This document shows positions 25,727-37,400 of a DNA stretch of 64,000 nt, piece after piece; the first letter of the stretch is position 1; each line of letters starts with the position of its first letter. The translations under genes and the position numbers were made by a program. Origin of the DNA: Peromyscus leucopus (Eukaryota > Chordata > Mammalia > Rodentia > Cricetidae); the NCBI RefSeq assembly GCF_004664715.2, contig NC_051063.1, forward strand, positions 71,472,518 through 71,536,517. The letters run 5' to 3'. The notes below the pieces were generated by a model. The model did not search any database. It worked only from the letters and a program-made list of their open reading frames with translations, and was not told the origin of the DNA.

Positions 25727-28717
25727 TTTGTTTGTTTAACACTTTTATCGTTGTAATGTGTAACTGATCGTCTAAAGTTGCCTTTCATAGATATTTAAAT
25801 AAGATATAATTCATAAACTCATTTGAGTCAAATCAGTTACGTTGGAACCAGTAATTTTTACAAAGAAAAATAGTCCCAAGTTTAACAATAAGCCCAGGTA
25901 TTTGTTTGATTATAATGACTTGTGTTCACAATATGTTTTAATATATAACTGTTGTCTAATGTGTTGTAATGTAGTGAATAGCCTCTTGTGTGTAGTCTAT
26001 AATCTCCAAACTATTCTCAAAGATACATGGCCTACCAAGTCTCACTGTGGTCCAACTCCTGCGTTTAGGATGCTGGTGGCCATCTACCCTTTGCCTGCAC
26101 ACAGCACTGGACCCAGGAGATTATACTGTGTTTCATTTTTGTCACAGGCTGTGAGCTCTGCCCTCAGTGATCTTTGTGGTACTGAACCTCCACCCCCACC
26201 CTGCAGCTGTGTGGTGACCCCTCCCTCTGCAGACATTCCGTCAGAACTTCAGAGATTGTGGATTCTTTGTCTTGGTGGAACAAGCATCCTCTACTTGTTC
26301 ATATGAAAGCATTCTGAACCAGGGACGAGCTCTTCTGTCCTGTAGAATGTGAGATTGCTGATCCCATTACATTGCTTGGCCAGGCTCCTGAGCTACAGAG
26401 CACACATCCCACTCTGGGGTGGGGACCAGTTAGAGACTCCTCAGACTAAGCCGCTGGAGCACACGCCATCGTTTCCATGACTCTTAATTTGAAGGGACAT
26501 TTGCTTGTTTGCTTTTATCCCCTCTATTCTGCCTTTATTATTAACTAAAATATTTATTTTGAAGGCATGTTTGGAGGACAAGGGCTTTTAAATTAAATGT
26601 GTGAAAATTCTAGAGAGTTTCTGTAGAATGTGAAGACTCATGGGTGGATTCCCAATGTGACTGAAATAAAACAACCAATTAGGAACATTGGAAGTTCTTC
26701 CTGCCCAAATCCTCATGCCTTGGTTATCACTTTTAGCAAATGAACATATTTAGGGCTCTCAGGGCTTGCATTGATCACTGGGAAATGTATGGACCAAGAA
26801 TCCCAGCTCAAAGCAGTACTGCACCACTTGCTTATCCCAGGAAAATCAGGGCTTTAAAGTTAATCACCTCCCTTGACTGGGACAGCCTTTGGCCTGGTGG
26901 ATTCCTCACGGCACAGTAAGTCTGTTCCCACAGCTCAAACCCAGGACCACACAAAAGTTAATAGAGGCCAGCCCTCTGTCACCAGCGAGTACCCTCCAAA
27001 TTCTATGAAACTCTGCCAGTGGCAGAATCTGGCAGACCTGGCCTAAATTATTGACAATATATGTTATCTTTACATTCTGGATTAGTCTGGTTGACTCGAT
27101 AGGATCACATGGTATGAGATTTTTGTCTTTATTTTTTTAGTATGGAATTGTAGTGGTTGGCCTGGGGACAGGCAAGTCAAAGGTGATAAAAGTAACGTTA
27201 TGTTTATAAATCCCCAGCTCTTGTACATTCTGGAGCTACCCAGATTGGAAAGAGGCCGTGGTTGGCCCACAGCAGCCTGTATGTGCATTCCAGGTGCTTG
27301 TGCTTTGAGGGTCGAGGATGGGTCTCTGAACAATTGAGGTAGGTGACTAGGGTGGCACCCAGTCACCCAGCATTGGGCTACCCGAAGAAAAGAATCTTCT
27401 TTGTTCTTAGTGGATGGTGGACTATCCTGGCCCTGGGACTCTGTGTGAAACCGTGTTTGTGTCTCAGGAAGGACCCTCTTAAGTTAGTTATCTCCAAGGC
27501 CTGAATGGGGGACTCTGGGAAAAGGAGGCTTTCTCTTCCCACCCCCAACCTACACCAGAAAAAGGAAGGAAGGGGGGACATTTGCAGAATCTACTGTGTG
27601 CTCAGGGGGTGACAGTCCTTTCTAACCACTACCAGTCATTCCGAGCTAGGGGAGCTCAGAAGGCTCAAGTGCCTGGTACCCGATGAGGAACTACTTCCAA
27701 TGTGAGAGGATTTAGGGGGTGCATACGCATTCTGTCCATAGGAGTTGTTTAGAAACTGATCGGTACTTTCTCTGCAAACTTGGTAAGTTTGTGCTTGGCT
27801 CCTGAAACCATGGAATGGCTTTGTTAAGGTATGAGTACCATTGGCTTCCTTTTTCTGGGTCTAAACAAGGAGCATCACAGAGGCCCTAAGCCTTCACCCT
27901 TGCCTCACAACAATGGGGGTCTTCTTTTCCTCGATGGTGCAGGGTCCTTGTTGTACCTCACCTGGGTTCTGTATACAAGGAAGCCTTGGAAAGGAGGGTC
28001 CCAGCTGTGGAAGAAGGTGCATGACCACACGCCCTGATGCTGCTTTCTGGGTGTCTGGACCCTCTTCTACGTGCATTAGCTCGCCACAGCACTGAGGTTT
28101 GAAATCAGCACCTGGTTGTGATTAACAAGGAGGTGTGTCCATTTAACTACAGTGGTATTCATCCTTTAAACTGGTGCAAAACTTGACCTTTCTGTATTAA
28201 CATGATGAGTAAGTAGATTCCCTTAAAAGAAGGGAAGCTGTCTGTGGTATTAAACGGGTTCTAGAAGCATTTTATCTGCCCAAACTTAGACTCTGTTGGA
28301 CAAGTGGTTTCTTTTGCCTTTAATCCTGGATGGTTTTCTTTCAGTTTAATGTCGGCGTAGGTAATTTTTAAATGGGCCAGTCTTTTCATTCTTGTCCTTT
28401 TCTCGAATCTCTTCGACACTGCCATGAAGCAGTGTCCCATGCAAGCTTTCTTGCCTAGACATCTCTTTGACTTACCCATATTATTAACTCCTTCTTCCAG
28501 GGTTGGTGTATCTCAGGACCAGCAGTAGATGCCTGATGAGTAGAGAATGCCAGATCTTGTTATAGAACATTTTTCCCTTTATACATACACACCTGTAGAA
28601 GCATCAGCGTCCACCTTCCTGCTCAGAGGAGAGACTTTGGGCTTTTCTTTGGTGTTAAGCAAAACCGTTACTGGAACATGAGGATTTCAGCACTGCAAGG
28701 ATCAACTGGCTATCAAA

Positions 28718-28740
28718 CACTAGTTACTGAGTAACTAGTG
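28718..28740. other. 23-bp palindrome
   Basis: CACTAGTTACT and AGTAACTAGTG are exact reverse complements around a single central G. It lies about 130 bases left of a short B1 insertion. Confidence 0.95.
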
Positions 28741-28868
28741 GTCAGGTGGCAAATACAGTGTGGATCCACTAGACAGCAGGATGGTTCCAGTCCTAGCTGG
28801 ATGCTGCAGGGTGTTTTAGGAGTTTCTCATGCTGCTCAGAGCCATGCACAGTTTGAAACGTAGTGATT

Positions 28869-28939
28869 TTAAGTGTGATCTTTTTTTTTTTTTTTTGGTT
28901 TTTCGAGACAGGGTTTCTCTGTGTAGCTTAAGTGTGATC
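28869..28939 (-). mobile_element. 47-bp truncated B1 insertion with perfect 12-bp TSD
   Basis: The 12-mer TTAAGTGTGATC occurs at 28869-28880 and again at 28928-28939. Between them are only a T-run and 'ggtttttcgagacagggtttctctgtgtagc', the 3' end of an antisense B1. It is a complete insertion event with poly(A) tail and target-site duplication, but with most of the SINE missing from its 5' side. Confidence 0.93.
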
Positions 28940-29139
28940 ATTTTTAGACCTCAGTAGAACCAGGAGTGACTGAAGCTGTGGAAGACAACACCTTAGTGTT
29001 GTGGGAAGACTACTATAAGTTAAATTTCATTTTGATCACATTTGGTTTTCAGGAGGTTTCTATCCCTGGGTTGGCCTGGTGTTCCTCCGGTTCTCTCCTG
29101 TGAGGTTGGGCTTCTCATCCATGAAAAGACACTACACAG

Positions 29140-29250
29140 GCACACACGCACAGGATTTCTCTGTGAACAGCCATGGCTGTCCTAGAACTCACTTCCTCTT
29201 GACTTTGAACTTGACTGGCTTTTGCTCTCTGCCTTAAGCCTGGTGTGCCC
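29140..29250 (-). repeat. Degenerate B1
   Basis: 'caggatttctctgtgaacagccatggctgtcctagaactcac...ttaagcctggtgtgcc' is a diverged antisense B1. Confidence 0.6.
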
Positions 29251-30918
29251 TTGGCACTTTGTAGCAAGTGTCAAGACCAAACCCAAGGCTGGCCAGAGCA
29301 GTTCCTAGAAAATTTCTTGTCTGTCTTAGACATGGTGGCATACAAGGAATGCCTTTCCTGCTCCACAAGCAGGGACCCCCAAGTCTCCAGGGCAGCCCTT
29401 ATCAGGTCATTCTGTAGCTGGGCTCTGGCACCCCAGCCCACCTCTGCATTTCCTCCTGCTGTGATTCAAGTTGTGATTTCAGCAAAGAAAGACCAGAACC
29501 CCAGCACTTCCTCTTTTTTTCTTCCTTATGTGTACTTTTGCATTTTTTGTTGAACATTTTGACTAATGATATCAATAGATGACTATTACAAATTCCTTTG
29601 CCTGACTTACGATAAAGGAAGGGCAAGCTTGCTTTTCCTAGCAAACTCAAGAAGGCTGTCTGTGATTGATGCCTGGGAACCCAGTGCCAGTATAGCTGGT
29701 GCAGGGTGGGCATTACTGGTATGGACACGCGCCCGAGGCCACCATGCATTGCTCCATTATGAGACATGTCTTGTGTCTGACGTTTGTGCAGTGGCTGTGT
29801 TAGTCTTCATAAATAGCTTGCTTCTTGGAAGGGAAAAGAAGAAAAATGTCTATTTCATACCTTTTTTTTTTTTTTTAAGCAGAAGTATTGTAAGAGGGGG
29901 TGGCAGCTATGTGATATCACTGCCCCCGGCCCGGGCAACAACTAAACTGGCTGTTCCACAAGTCTGTAGTCGCTGCTGATGTGATGGGTGGGTACCTCCC
30001 GTTCAGGGTCAGCTCTGGACCGACCCCTCAGAAGAGCCCCAGAAAAGCTAGGCATGGCAATCAGTCCCAGTAGTAAGACACAGACATTTGTGTAAGCTGT
30101 TGGCTGATCTCTGATTGCATGATCAAGATTCCGCTTATCAATTTTTCAAGAAGCCGTCTAATTATACAAATTAAAATTCAAAGGGAAGCAAAAAGAATGA
30201 TTACGCCTCACAGGAGGAGGAGGGTGCACAGCCCATCTTGCCGCCGATCATAATGCTGGCAGTTTTCCTCTCCGTAGACTTCACAAATATTAACAGGGCC
30301 TTTGGATGAGGTAGATAACGAGGCTTGTGTTTTTACCAGAAGGTGCCACACTCTAGTGTGGACCTCAGAGCCTCAGCCTCAGCAAGGTAAAAGGGCTAGC
30401 TCAGACTCTCTGCTGTGCGTGTGGGCTTGGGTCACATTTCTGTGCATTTGTGACTGATGTTCATAGGTCTTTCTATCCCATCTCCATTTTCCTGGAGTTA
30501 GGGGCTTGCTCACACATGGCTGCCTTTATGGAAGAGCCCAACATCGACACCAGGAGTTCTATAAGTGTGTCCATGTGGTGATTGGCTTGTTTTTGGCAGC
30601 TGCTTGAGTTAGAAGAGTCTAATGTCTTTTGGATGTGGTCATTATATGGTTAGAAACGGCTTTTTCCTATCTCCCCCTCTCCATCACATTCATGTAATTA
30701 TTGCTATAAATCTTTAGGATGCCTTACCAGCCACATTGCTGGGAAATTAGCCATTAATTACCAAGAACTTGCCTACATGTTACTACTCAGACCTATGCCT
30801 GGGCCTTTGATAGAGGCAACGATGCCCATGCACACCAGAGTTTCCACTTTTAACCCTTGAGCCTTATTTTTCTGTCCTCTCCTTTCTCTGCATGATTCGC
30901 CTGATAGCTGAGAACAGG

Positions 30919-30919
<1 letters not shown>

Positions 30920-30970
<51 letters not shown>
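30920..30970. repeat. (GT)n microsatellite
   Basis: About 25 uninterrupted GT units. Confidence 0.97.
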
Positions 30971-30971
<1 letters not shown>

Positions 30972-31287
30972 GCTGTTAGAGTTAGAACAACATGGTTTTG
31001 AAGTTTTGCCATGAAGAATGGGAGACCAGAGAATGAGTCCCTGCTATTCCCCCCAGTGACTGACAGACCCCAGTTCTGAAGGAGAAAGCGGTAGTGCCTG
31101 GCTTGCAATTTATGGGCTGGTACTTAAAGAGGGGATACTTTGGATCAGGGCAGATGTGGTCCAGGCTCTTCCTCTCCTGATCCTGAGTCATCAGGGAATG
31201 CTTAGAAAGTTCAACAGCTGCTGCTTAACCAGAACTACCAGTCCAGGAATGTGGGATTAAATGCAGGGCCAGCCATCTACAGCACCG

Positions 31288-31315
31288 CCCCCCCCCCCCC
31301 CCCCCCCCCCCCCCC
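31288..31315. repeat. Homopolymeric C tract of 28 bases
   Basis: Twenty-eight consecutive C residues, the longest C run in the window. The true length in the genome is uncertain because such runs sequence poorly. Confidence 0.9.
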
Positions 31316-32040
31316 GCGTTTAAGGAAGGAAGGTTCTAGAAGATGACTCGGGCAAGCCCGTTTTTACACAGTGTAGCAGGGAGTTTGTGTTGCGCTGCGC
31401 TGCACTATGTTGTGTTTTGGGTGCCTGGTCCCTGCAAGTCCACCCTGGAAAGGAAGCGCTTTTGAAAACTGCGCAGCGGAGGCCTAGAGAGAGCCAGTCA
31501 CGGTGGCGCGTGGGCACTCCCTCCCATGCAATTATCGGAGGACCCGCAGCCAGTGTTCCAGAGCTGTCTATGAGACTGTCTCTCTCCTTGGTGGTGTAGC
31601 ACTTCTGAGGTTCAAAGAAATCAATGGCAGATCCAGCCAGCTGTCTCTTGGTCTCTGGCCTTGGAGTCGCAATAATAATTGAGGTTGGTCCGTCTGTAAT
31701 TGGTGTCCATAGCTGAGAAGCGGGTGCACTGACTGCCATTTGCTGTGTTCAGCAACGCACGCACGCACGTGGCAAATGTCCTTTCTGCCGGGCCCGAGGT
31801 AGGAAACCGGAGTTTGTGGAGGCTCCAGTGTTTTGGGAAGAGAGCAAGCACCACACGCCAGAGCAGCAGCAGGACCCTCTTAGAAAGTGGCAGGAAGTCG
31901 TGAATGACCTTGTGTCCTGGAGGTCTCCAGAGAGTTAAGGATTCTTTTCTCCTTGTTTCAGGGTTCATAGTGGCGCAATGCACGCAGACTCCTGCGAGTT
32001 CCCCTAAGTTCTTAGCGGACTGCTTTGCCTTTTGAATCAG

Positions 32041-32063
32041 AGAGTTGCAAAGCTCGATAAAGA
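32041..32063 (+). other. CTBP2: 5'-UTR part of CTBP2 exon
   Basis: The exon start is inferred from the acceptor 'ctgctttgccttttgaatcag' ending at 32040. The 23 untranslated bases contain TAA at 32058-32060, in frame with the ATG at 32064, so the protein cannot extend upstream in this transcript. Confidence 0.8.
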
Positions 32064-32121
32064 ATGGCCCTTGTGGATAAGCACAGAGTCAAGCGGCAGC
32101 GATTGGACAGAATCTGTGAAG
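32064..32121 (+). CDS. CTBP2: CTBP2 first coding exon (CtBP2 N-terminus)
   Basis: This exon encodes MALVDKHRVKRQRLDRICE plus the first base of a Gly codon, the CtBP2-specific N-terminus joined to the dehydrogenase-like body. CtBP2 is a nuclear transcriptional co-repressor that binds PxDLS-type motifs in DNA-binding proteins. The start is supported by an in-frame TAA six bases upstream and a good context (A at -3, G at +4). The exon ends at GAAG|GTAAGAG, a strong donor. The leftover G joins GT at 59257 to make Gly-20. The basic stretch HRVKRQR corresponds to the N-terminal segment that in CtBP2 promotes nuclear localisation and is acetylated by p300. I recall Lys at position 8 in human and mouse, whereas the codon here is AGA (Arg). 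RIBEYE transcripts skip this exon. The next exon used is 27 kb downstream. Confidence 0.96.
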
Positions 32122-34369
32122 GTAAGAGCCAGCACGGCTGGCGGCTTTTCACGAAAGACACGCGGCCCCTCGCCGCGTGCAGATGCTCTCAGGCCTGCTC
32201 CTTCGAGGCAGCTGGGCCTGGCAGTGTCCCACCCTGACACTAGGGCCTCCAGGCTCTCCGCCTACACCACGGCCTTGGCTATTCCTTTGGCTTTAGACAG
32301 GGCCTGGCTTGTGTGGGGGTTGGGCAGAACGTGAGGGAGGGCTGTAGGCTGTGAGGTGCCCCTCTTCCATATACCTAGGGCTACTTTGCATATGAAAGAC
32401 ACCACATATCAGGACCAGCCTTTTTAAACTTCCTGGAGTTTCTAGACTTTATCTGTTTTCCATTAAGGTATTTACAACAATGAATTCCAAGATACTTCTG
32501 AGGAGCCCACTCTTGCCCCTCTTGATGTTTCCAAGTCCTCGGTATCTTTGAAAATGTCTGGAAGTGTTTTATTCATGAAAGGAAAAATAAACATAATTAA
32601 AATCTAATGGAAACCTGGGGATAAAACTCTGAAACATTGATTAGGCACTATCCTTTCCTAATTAGTAGCAAAGAACCCCGAGCCTGCAACTCGAGGTTTA
32701 TATGGCCTGTGTCAGCCCAGAATCAGTGTTTCAGGGTTAACCTTGTCTAAGGGTTATGGGGAGTGTTGGCAGGGCTAGCCTTGGTTCCTGGTATGGTAGG
32801 TGCATTGCCTGTAACAGAGGGGAGGGTCCACGTGCAGTGGCTGTCCTTCCAGCTCACAGGCAGGCAGACACGCCCCCATGATCTTTCCCCTGCAGCCACC
32901 CATATGGAATTGCTTGTCCTTTAAATAGATGTAGCTTAAGCCACATGGGATGGGGACATCAAAGCCATTCTGCTTGAGACAGCCCTTGAGCGCTCTGCTC
33001 AGAGTATGCAAGGACTCCACCCCCCTACCCAACTGTGTCCCTTGGGTTCTGCTATAGTTTAGTTTATGGAACTTGGCATTTAACCGGCTTTTAAAATAAA
33101 CATCCAAAATATTAAATCTCTGCTGTTGGTCTCTGATAACACAATTTAAACCCTATAGAAAGATTGACAGACTAGTGTCATGAATACCATTATTTTTTTT
33201 CAACTGCATTTACTAACCTAACATTTTATTGCTTTTTGTGAGGTATAAGGGCATGTGTGTGCATGTGTGTGTGTGGTTTGCTGTGTGAATTGTTTCCAGA
33301 AGCATCTGAAACAAGCTTGTAGATGGCAGTGGTTTCCGGTAACCACCCCATGGCATGTGTCTCCTGTTAGGATAGTTTCCTACATAACCACAATAGCATA
33401 ATCGTCCCCTGAGACACCATCCGCTGCAGATTACATGTTCGCGTCTCCCGCGTGGGCCCGTTCGTGGCTGTCTTGTTTTTGTCACGTCCGTTTGTGCAGC
33501 CATCCGGGGCTGCACACTGCATTTGAGTGTCATGTCTCTTTAGTCTGGGGAGAATCTCAAAGGATAACCTGGCCTGTTAGAAACTTTGGAAGCATTGTTG
33601 TGATGGAAGACTTGGGACCGAGCGGCTCCCAGAACAGTCCACAGTCTGAACTCACCTGACTGTAGAAAGGGGCTTCATGGAGGTTTGGTTGCTGAACCCT
33701 CTCTCCGGGAAGCCCCAGTGAGTTGACTTGGCAAGGGTAGCGTCCTGAAAGACTCCACCCATAACTGTCCCACTAAAGATGACAAATCGGAAACAATTCC
33801 ACAACTCAATGGACCACACCTGGGCCAACCATTGATCATGTCTTCTGTCCTGCTCACCATTCACCAGCACTCTGACCCATCCCTGTATCTGTGACCGAGG
33901 CTGGCTTATGACGCAAAGTTGTTCAGTTGTATCTTCATCTAAATGTGCATGGTTTTGCAGAATCGGGAGCAATTGCGCTTTGAAGTTTGCCAGGTGTAGT
34001 AGCCCTTCCTCGGTGACCCTGTTTGCCCAATGTCTAAGGAAGTCACAGCCGTTGGGGGGGTGTGCCATGCCGTTCAGTGGTCTGGATAGGTAGCACCCAT
34101 TATATGGATGAGCTGGTGATCTGTGCCTTGTTCCTAAGACAGCTCTTCTTTCTTTAGCCATTCCCAGAGCTCAGCTCTCTGGACTGAAGGCCTTGTACAA
34201 CTACCACACAGCACTTCCATAGCTTTGAGTTCTCACTATGTCTGTTGAGCATAGTTTTCCAGAGAGCCTGCTCCACTCTCCTCTGCCCTTTCTCACCATA
34301 CTTCATCCCAAGGATAATTCCTCTCTGTCCCTTAGGGACGTTGGATGGGTGGGTGGGTGGGTTGGTTGG

Positions 34370-34488
34370 TTATCTTTTTGAAATAAGGTCTTGCTGTGTA
34401 TATCAGCCTGTCCTTGAGCAATCCTCTTGCCTCGGCGTCTTTAGTACTGGGTTTATCAGTGTGTGCCACCATGTCTGGCTTGGTTTTG
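34370..34488 (-). repeat. Degenerate B1
   Basis: The antisense phrases 'gaaataaggtcttgctgtgtatatcagcctgtccttgagcaatcctcttgcc' and 'gtgtgccaccatgtctggc' mark an old 7SL-derived SINE. Confidence 0.7.
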
Positions 34489-37400
34489 TTTTTAATTGAT
34501 TGAATGCCTGTGTCCTGGGTTTTGGAGAGCTACCTTCTGGTTTCAGACAGTGCTAACAACCCCTTAACTGTCTCTTTGATCACATACCTGCTGGCCACCT
34601 ACCTGTTTCTGGGATCCCTTGCCAGAGTTGGGCAAGACTTGGAGTGCCACAGGAGCTGGTCAGATGAAATCTTAGCTTCGTCCCTGTGAGGGAGGATTCT
34701 TCCCCCAGAACGCTCTACTGAAACCTGTTGTCTTGTTCCAGTTTCTCTCTGGGATACCTGCAAGTTCTGCTCAGAGGACCATGTCCTGAAGCTTCATCTT
34801 TTTTATACCCAGACTGGGAATAGGTGGGCCTTCACTCACATACACACCTAGAGAACATCTCTCCTCTGTATCGAGGGGGCAGCCAAAGTCATTGGGACTC
34901 CATCCAAATCAACTGGAATAATACAATCTTTTAGGCTGACTCAAAGGCCAGGTTTGAATGTGCTTTTGTAATCGGCCCTTTTTGATATCTGTAATTTGTT
35001 CTCTGCTGGTTTTCTTGATGCCTGCTCTCAGACAATCCTGGAGTACATTGTATGGAATAATTACGGAACAGCCTTTGATCACATGGGCCGTTCATCTCTA
35101 GATTGCAACCTGCTTTCCCTCTGATGTATAATTTAGGCGCTGGCTTTCTTCTCTCTGGTTTGCTGGCATAATTGACGCAGTCCATTTGTGGATTGTCCTA
35201 ACGGGTGGATTTGAATACCCTGTTCGATCATGCCAGGGCTAGTCTGGTTTTCCCCAAATGTTGGTGGGTCACAGACCATGCATGCTGCCACTCAGCCTTG
35301 CAGAGCTAACCCAGGGTTGGGGTTTATAGAACTGTAGAAGTCCACTGTGGCTTTGCCTGTGATGTTTTTCTGTTAGGCCGTCTTACAATGGGTTAGAGTA
35401 AAGTCACACCCTGGATACGTTCCTTTTCTGTAGCTGTTGAGGATGCGATTTGGAAAACAATATAATGAAGTAGGTATTTTATTGTGTTTTTAATTTATTT
35501 ATTTTACTTTATTGTGTTCAAGTGTTTCTTTAGAAATGTGGTTCCAAGAATGGTACCAGCTGAGTTATGATAAGCAAAACAAATACATAAATAACTAAAT
35601 ACAAGGAAGTGCTATGAAGTTGTAATCAACATTCCTTCCCTCTCCCCCCCCCCATGCCCCCCCCCAGTAGTCTCATGAGCACAAAAGAAAAGAAAGAAGC
35701 ATGGCTCTTCCATAGTCACCAGGAAGGACACAGCAGCAGGTGCAGCTGTGGGGCAGCTTGCTTTCATGGGTAGTGTTTTCCACTTGGAGTTGGATCTGCT
35801 TGCTATCAAGCGCCTCAACACAACATTCCCCAAGAAGGTACTTGGGTGATCTTCGAGTCTCTAAGATCCCTAAGATGTTTCTGGATTATTGAGGGAACCT
35901 GAGTAGCAAAATGCCCAAACCCAGCTGAGGGCCTGGTGGTATGGGTCAGCTCACAGGGCTTCTCCAGCTGCCAGTCTGCCTGGCAGGGCCCATCAGAGCT
36001 CACACCACCCGTATAAGGATCAGGACCGGGATCATTTTGTTTTATGTTTGGTTTTCCTTATTTAGATTTCTACATCTAAGGTACTATTTGGTTTCACCTG
36101 TCCTTTTTTAATTAAATGCATTATGCATCTGTGATTTTAGTTTTTGCATAGGAACAGCTTTGAACCCTATTGTCCACAGGTACTTGATCATTTTTAATAA
36201 GCTGTCTTTCAAAGTCCCCCAAACCTACGTCTTAAAAATGGGATTCATAATGTTGCTATACATTTTAATTATATGTTGAGATCAGGCAATTATGCACATT
36301 TCCAGTAATTAAGTGATTAGCTGCAATTACTTTAGCTGTGTAAATAAATATACAATAGTCAACTAGATGTAGCTCAAAACTCTACAATACAAACAAATGT
36401 CCCAGATAATGCGTGACGTTGTAAGGAAATGCTCAGACAGGAAAGCCAAAGCCGTAATGTGCTTGCGATAAAAATCCCCTGTTTTGTCTTACTTGACTAA
36501 ATGAATTGGAGCAGTGACCCTGCAGCTTTTGGAGTCCAATCTCCCTTGTTGTTCACTGGCACCTCTGGGGAGGGAGTTCATGATATTGTCTGCTCTTTTC
36601 TGGCCAGGCCTTCCCTTGCAGCTAAGAATCAAGTTGCATGCTGAACTCACTCTCCCTTAATCACTGGTCCAGTACAAATGCGACTGTTTCTTGTGCTCCT
36701 CGGTTTGCTCCTCCTGGATGGCTGTGTGTGCTCACATCTCTAGTTGAATGTGGCTGCTTAGGTTTTGCCCTGGGGCTCCGGGATGTGTGGTGCCAATGGA
36801 GACCCTGGCAGGGGATGCAACTGCTGTTGTCGGGTTTGGTCTGTTGACGGCGGCTTTCACTGTCCCCTGGTTCCATTGCTACATGAGCTTAGGCTCTCCT
36901 GAGGGTGTTTTAGGACCACCAGGTCATCTTCCCAGCCTGGCTTCTTATTGGTGAATTTCCTTCCTCCTGGTCATAGTTAGGACAATGATGATTTCCTAAT
37001 GAGGAACCAGTGCACTCACTCTTCGCTACAGTAGGTCTGAAAGCAGCCATAGGTCATGGGCCACGGCGTATCCGAAGCCCAAGATACTCTTGACCGGCTG
37101 TGTCTTGCCCTTCTTCCGTTTCTTCTACAAGTGTTAGGATGTGCAGCGAAACCCCTGCAGTTCGGCTTATGTCGTACTGCTCAGACTGCGTTATGTGCCC
37201 TGAGCAGTGATCAGATCTCTTGCTAAAGAGCTTACCTGCTTTGGCTCTGTCCTGCTCCCTCTGTCTGCCGAGGGCGTCCGTGTGCCTTTCTCATTCTGTG
37301 GCTTCCTTTCTCTGTCCAGCAACACCCAGCACTGGGCTGTGAAGGAATCTTTGAAGGCGGCATGCCTTTGTGCGTGGTGGCTCTCCATGTGCGCACCCCT

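Larger units (their letters stand above)
1..32040 (+). other. Non-coding region upstream of first CTBP2 coding exon
   Basis: No coding exon is recognisable here. The stretch holds SINEs, LTR and DNA-transposon relics and microsatellites, itemised separately, between unique non-coding sequence. The splice acceptor at 32040 shows that the exon there is not the first exon of its transcript, so part or all of this region is probably a 5'-UTR intron of CTBP2. Untranslated CTBP2 exons could be hidden here, but they cannot be identified from sequence alone. About 25.73-28.86 kb shows nothing recognisable beyond AT-rich unique sequence. Confidence 0.6.

Noticed and set aside
28261..28479. Lysine-rich 72-codon minus-strand frame, possible small basic protein or pseudogene
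   Set aside because: No match to a ribosomal or other basic protein that I recognise. No poly(A) tail or target duplication to mark a processed copy.
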